Positions 60,625 through 64,000 of a stretch of DNA of 64,000 nucleotides are shown here, one piece after another; within the stretch, counting starts at the first letter, position 1, and every line of letters starts with the position of its first letter. A program made the translations under genes and the position numbers. The notes under the pieces were generated by a model. The model was not told the DNA's origin, made no database searches, and saw only the letters and a list, made by a program, of their open reading frames with translations. Where the stretch lies: assembly GCA_024704765.1 (NCBI GenBank), contig JAKMXF010000199.1, forward strand, positions 372,001 to 436,000, written 5' to 3'. The DNA is from Oopsacas minuta (taxonomy: Eukaryota > Porifera > Hexactinellida > Lyssacinosida > Leucopsacidae).

Positions 60625-61020
60625 ATATATATGTTTGTATGTCCAGAATTGATTGAAGTAACTAGAGACCTCCAGGACTGATTTTAGGCTACAGGGGTAT
60701 TTTCAGCCGGGCTCGGGCAAGTTCGAGTCTTGGACGAAAATTAACACTTAAATTATACTGCCATTGTCACATTTTGGAATATCCAAAAAGAACATTATTA
60801 ACCCTGTTCAGGCAATCTAGATTATAGAAGAATGAAATTGGAGAAACAGGTACCCCTCAATGTGACAACTGTCCTGAAGGCAATTCTGACCAAAATCGAA
60901 CTTATTTTCGGCTAAATTATGAGTTAGCTTAATTGGGCTAAAGCTAACTCATAATCTTAATGCACGAGGCACGAGGTACAGAGATCGCTAACCCAAATTG
61001 GCATGGACCTCCATTGTGAC
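60625..61020 (+). repeat. Dispersed repeat Y, copy 2
   Basis: Begins tatatgtttgtatgtccaga and follows the same block order as 43139-43520, ending near a gcacgaggcacgagg word. Non-coding. Confidence 0.65.
60916..60955. repeat. Perfect 15-bp hairpin inside repeat Y
   Basis: attatgagttagctt and its exact complement are separated by a 10-nt loop (aattgggcta). Not present in this form in the other repeat Y copy. Confidence 0.8.
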
Positions 61021-61119
61021 CACATAAGGACAATGGAATTTGGATGGATCGTGGACAATAAACGATTTTACTGAGATTAATAACATAATGAAATGAATTC
61101 GTGACATTTCTCTGAACAT

Positions 61120-61912
61120 TGTTAGAATGAGAAACATAAACTCTTATGCGTAAAGAGGTGAGGTGGCTGTCTCATGGGCGACTTTTCGAATTGTGGGAAA
61201 AGTGAGAGTATTCCTGAGCGAAATACAAAGTGAATTCAATTACATATTTTGAGTCAAAAGAGTGCATGTTACGTCTAGCGAATTTGAATGGCATATTTGA
61301 TCATTTCAACTAAGCAAATATGAAATTGATAGCAAACAGGTTATGAATGGCTTTTGAAACGTCTCATACTCTGGTGCGATAACATTCAGCGATGTAATAT
61401 GGAGATATTTCCCGAACTCAGTAAATTCCTGGCCGAGCTATATTACCATCCCCCTTGGGTGTAAGAATTCGTTTCTCAAATGACAAATTTCGTGTCGGAA
61501 ATCACTGCGCAATTCATGGAAATTCAGAAGTTGGAAAACTTATCCTTGTAGAAGAACCATTTACGCTACTACGAATGAGGTCGACTATGTTTCCAGTATA
61601 GCTGAAGAAGAACTGATTGATATACATAAAATATAGCTGCAAAGCGATTTTATGATAAAGAGAGATTCTCAAAATTCTGGCTTGAAATGGGCCCGACACT
61701 AACCCTAATTCGCACTACCATAGTAATAGGTGATATTTTGTAGTTTGCAACAATGTACATAGCGCGACCGCCTTTCAGCGCAGTCACTGTCATCAAAACT
61801 AAGACTCGCATTCAACTGGTGGTTCAGAACGATCTCAGGATGGCGCTGCCTAACGTTTCTCCTAATATTGAAGAATTTGTGAAATTTTCTCAAGGACAAA
61901 GAAGTCATTAAA
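61120..61912 (+). pseudogene. hAT (SCAND3/ZBED5-like) transposase C-terminal relic
   Basis: KEVRWLSHGRLFELWEK near 61150 is the motif read as TEVRWLSRG.VL.R..EL in this hAT group. LANLNGIFDHFN near 61280 matches L.DIF.HLN.LN. The end carries the dimerisation block: ARPPFSAVTVIKTKTRIQLV and NDLRMALPNVSPNIEEFV (61760-61880), ending in TAA near 61910. The catalytic core is missing or unrecognisable, and stops occur near 61220-61440. Confidence 0.75.
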
Positions 61913-64000
61913 CACAAGATATATTTCATTTCATTCATTATATACAATTAAATATTGGTAGTAATTAAATCAACTAACTGAATCACAGTAAACGAATTTC
62001 ACATTTATAGCAATATTAATCAATAACAGTTGGGTTCCACGGAAAAAATTCTTGAATGGGAAAGGGTTTTTGAAGGGAAAAAGGTTGCGGTACACTGCAG
62101 TGAACAATTCAAAAATGTTAGACAGGCACTTATAACTACTATACATTCAGTGTGGATCATATATACTATTAGTACAGTAGCCTAGCTACAATATTAATAT
62201 TAGGAAAATGGATTGGAACATATTTGTGGTTAATACATATGCTACCTGATAATTCACTAACTTAGTTTTCTCAGTCTAATAGCTCGCTAATAAGAACAGA
62301 AATAAATACAATCATGACGAATGGAATGTTTAATACAGATGAACCCACAAAATGGAAAGAGTACTCAATGATCAGGTTATGATGACAGAGCAAAAATGCA
62401 AAATTTAAAATGCTTTATTTCATTTTCAACCTAAATTTATGGATATTGCCAACGGTGCTATTGTAGTTCTATTTGAACAAAATTACAATGGTACCGTTAT
62501 CAATATACTTAAATTCAACATAAACAAAAAATATTTTATGTTGATAATGACAAAGCATAAAATGAGGATTGGAGGTCGCAAACTCCCATCCCCTCAGTGA
62601 GGGGCAAATATTATTTTCAATCCCTTCGATGAAAGAATTTACATTGAATATACCAATAAATATATCACTATCAAGTCTAAGTGAATTTGACAATATTTCG
62701 GTGATTATTTCAATTTGGCTATATCATCTCATTTCTTCTGATATAATACAGAACAAGGATTCTAGAAATAGCAAAATACGCATAGATTTCTCACAGATCA
62801 AAACATATATATATTTAAACTAACCACAAATCTATACGGGATAGTCAAAATATGATCGGAGTTCGCGATCCCGTTCCTTGCGAAATATTCATGAATTGCA
62901 TCTAATCGAGCCACCTCTTTATCGGTTCGATAGAATAGATAGCTATCCCCAAAGTGTTACAGCAACCCAAAACAAACTGACATAGGTAAAACTACATAAA
63001 ATTTGTAAATTATTAACGCAAATGAACAAATAGATGTTGAAATACAATGTTCAGGACATATTAAACGACGCACTACTAACCACTATGATATCAGGAAAAA
63101 TATTTTTACAAATTTAGATTCTGACCCATACCTCCATATATAATAATGCGATGAATAAACTAGCTACTGATGGATAGGTAAACAACTCTGTCAAATTGTG
63201 ATAATTCTCAGGACTCTTTTCCAAAAGCTAATGACGAAGTGTGTCAGGAAATTATTAGGAGTTGGGAAATGCAACCTGCCAGGCTTCGTTAAATGATTCT
63301 AACAAACATTTTAAAGAATTCTTTTCTTAACGACAGATTCGACTCAACAGATTGTGGGAAACAATATTCAAACTGGTTTCGTGGTCTGTAAAATCCAAAT
63401 GGTCTGGGGACTGGTAGAATACACATACTACCATGATATCTGAAGAGGAATTGGAGCAAAAATATCTCAAAAAACAGAGCATTTTTCGTCCCAAGCTCCT
63501 TTGAATCCACCAGTAGTAAATGCAAATCCTACATTTCTTAGAATTGACCCTATTTCAGATATACATGTTTTACAAGGGTTAGATGATTAAGTTCTGCTTA
63601 CCTCAAACTGATTCAACGCTCAAAGATTTGGGAATTATAACTACGTTCATATCTAACTATTGATACTACAATTTTATCATTGGAATCCCAGGAATGGTTC
63701 AAAGATCTTGGAAACTCATCATTCTTGCAAAAGCGTGCTTTTATGTGTTTCAAGGTTCTTTTGTCTCAGCAAAAGTAGCATTATTGCACAATAATGAAAG
63801 AAAAACGTGAGAAAAAAATTACAACCGGGACTGACAGCTATATCTATTAAATTTTGTTTTAAAAGTGGCACTATTAATTGGAGGTACCATGAAAGGTCGG
63901 GTTTAATTTCATTACACATAGTGCATCCAATTAACAGTGGCACTTTCTAAACAATATTATTCAATAGGCTAAGTTGTTAGCACAGGTTGTAATTATATCT
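61913..64000. other. Non-coding DNA to window end
   Basis: Open frames on both strands at 62469-62823 overlap in mirror fashion and show no family resemblance. Minus-strand frames at 63289-63525 and 63719-63943 are unassigned. No RPA1 upstream exon was recognised. Confidence 0.35.

Larger units (their letters stand above)
59090..61118. other. Non-coding DNA with dispersed repeat Y
   Basis: No gene. Repeat Y copy 2 and a short perfect hairpin are listed separately. Confidence 0.4.

Noticed and set aside
1-64000. CRISPR arrays, rRNA and tRNA genes
   Set aside because: No regularly spaced direct repeats of CRISPR type, no rRNA-like or complete tRNA sequence seen on either strand.

Overview
This is eukaryotic, almost certainly animal, DNA. 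It is A+T-rich by eye, has spliced exons with GT..AG junctions, no bacterial-style operons, and is dominated by class II (DNA) transposons: mariner/Tc1, maT, P/THAP9-like and several hAT lineages. This mixture, plus a decayed copy of a multi-copy invertebrate protein family, points to an invertebrate and most likely an arthropod. The species cannot be fixed from the sequence.

The one host gene I can support lies on the minus strand and reads from high to low coordinates. Three clean exons (44794-45007, 15275-15547, 2846-3041) join in frame to give the DNA-binding-domain B to domain C (C4 zinc finger) part of the large subunit of replication protein A (RPA1/RPA70). The introns between them are about 29.2 kb and 12.2 kb. 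The N-terminal exons and the last C-terminal exon(s) were not found and may lie outside the window.

Layout: 1-2.8 kb, downstream intron with a dead mariner (family A, copy 1). 3.0-15.3 kb, intron with a hAT relic (3603-6049), an old mariner (about 7.37-8.42 kb), a mariner of family B (9344-10653), and a long stretch of unrecognised decayed sequence. 15.5-44.8 kb, giant intron holding a P-like element with about 148-bp inverted termini (16322-19894), a truncated family-B mariner abutting a family-C mariner (20149-22730), a broken hAT with a 0.9-kb foldback hairpin inside it (22.7-25.0 kb), a decayed gene of an unnamed multi-copy family (28151-29800), a second family-C mariner inside or next to another hAT (30071-33064), a nearly intact DD37D maT element (33379-34678), and two more P relics (34.9-41.0 kb). 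45.0-64 kb holds an intact mariner (family A copy 2, 45940-47272), a third family-C mariner (48232-49558), a fourth P relic, a ZNF862-like hAT, a mariner of family D (57785-59087) and a SCAND3-like hAT relic.

Two patterns stand out. First, multiplied mariner copies share the same inactivating lesions: all three family-C copies have catalytic positions reading E-D-N plus the same frame breaks, and both family-B copies have the second Asp changed to Ala plus the same frameshift. They were therefore copied after they were already dead, which implies help in trans or segmental duplication. The four mariner families also share a TCAATAAG core in their terminal repeats. Second, P-like elements occur four times in 35 kb, and the best copy carries a symmetric pair of 16-bp motifs at each end that could be the binding sites of its own THAP domain.
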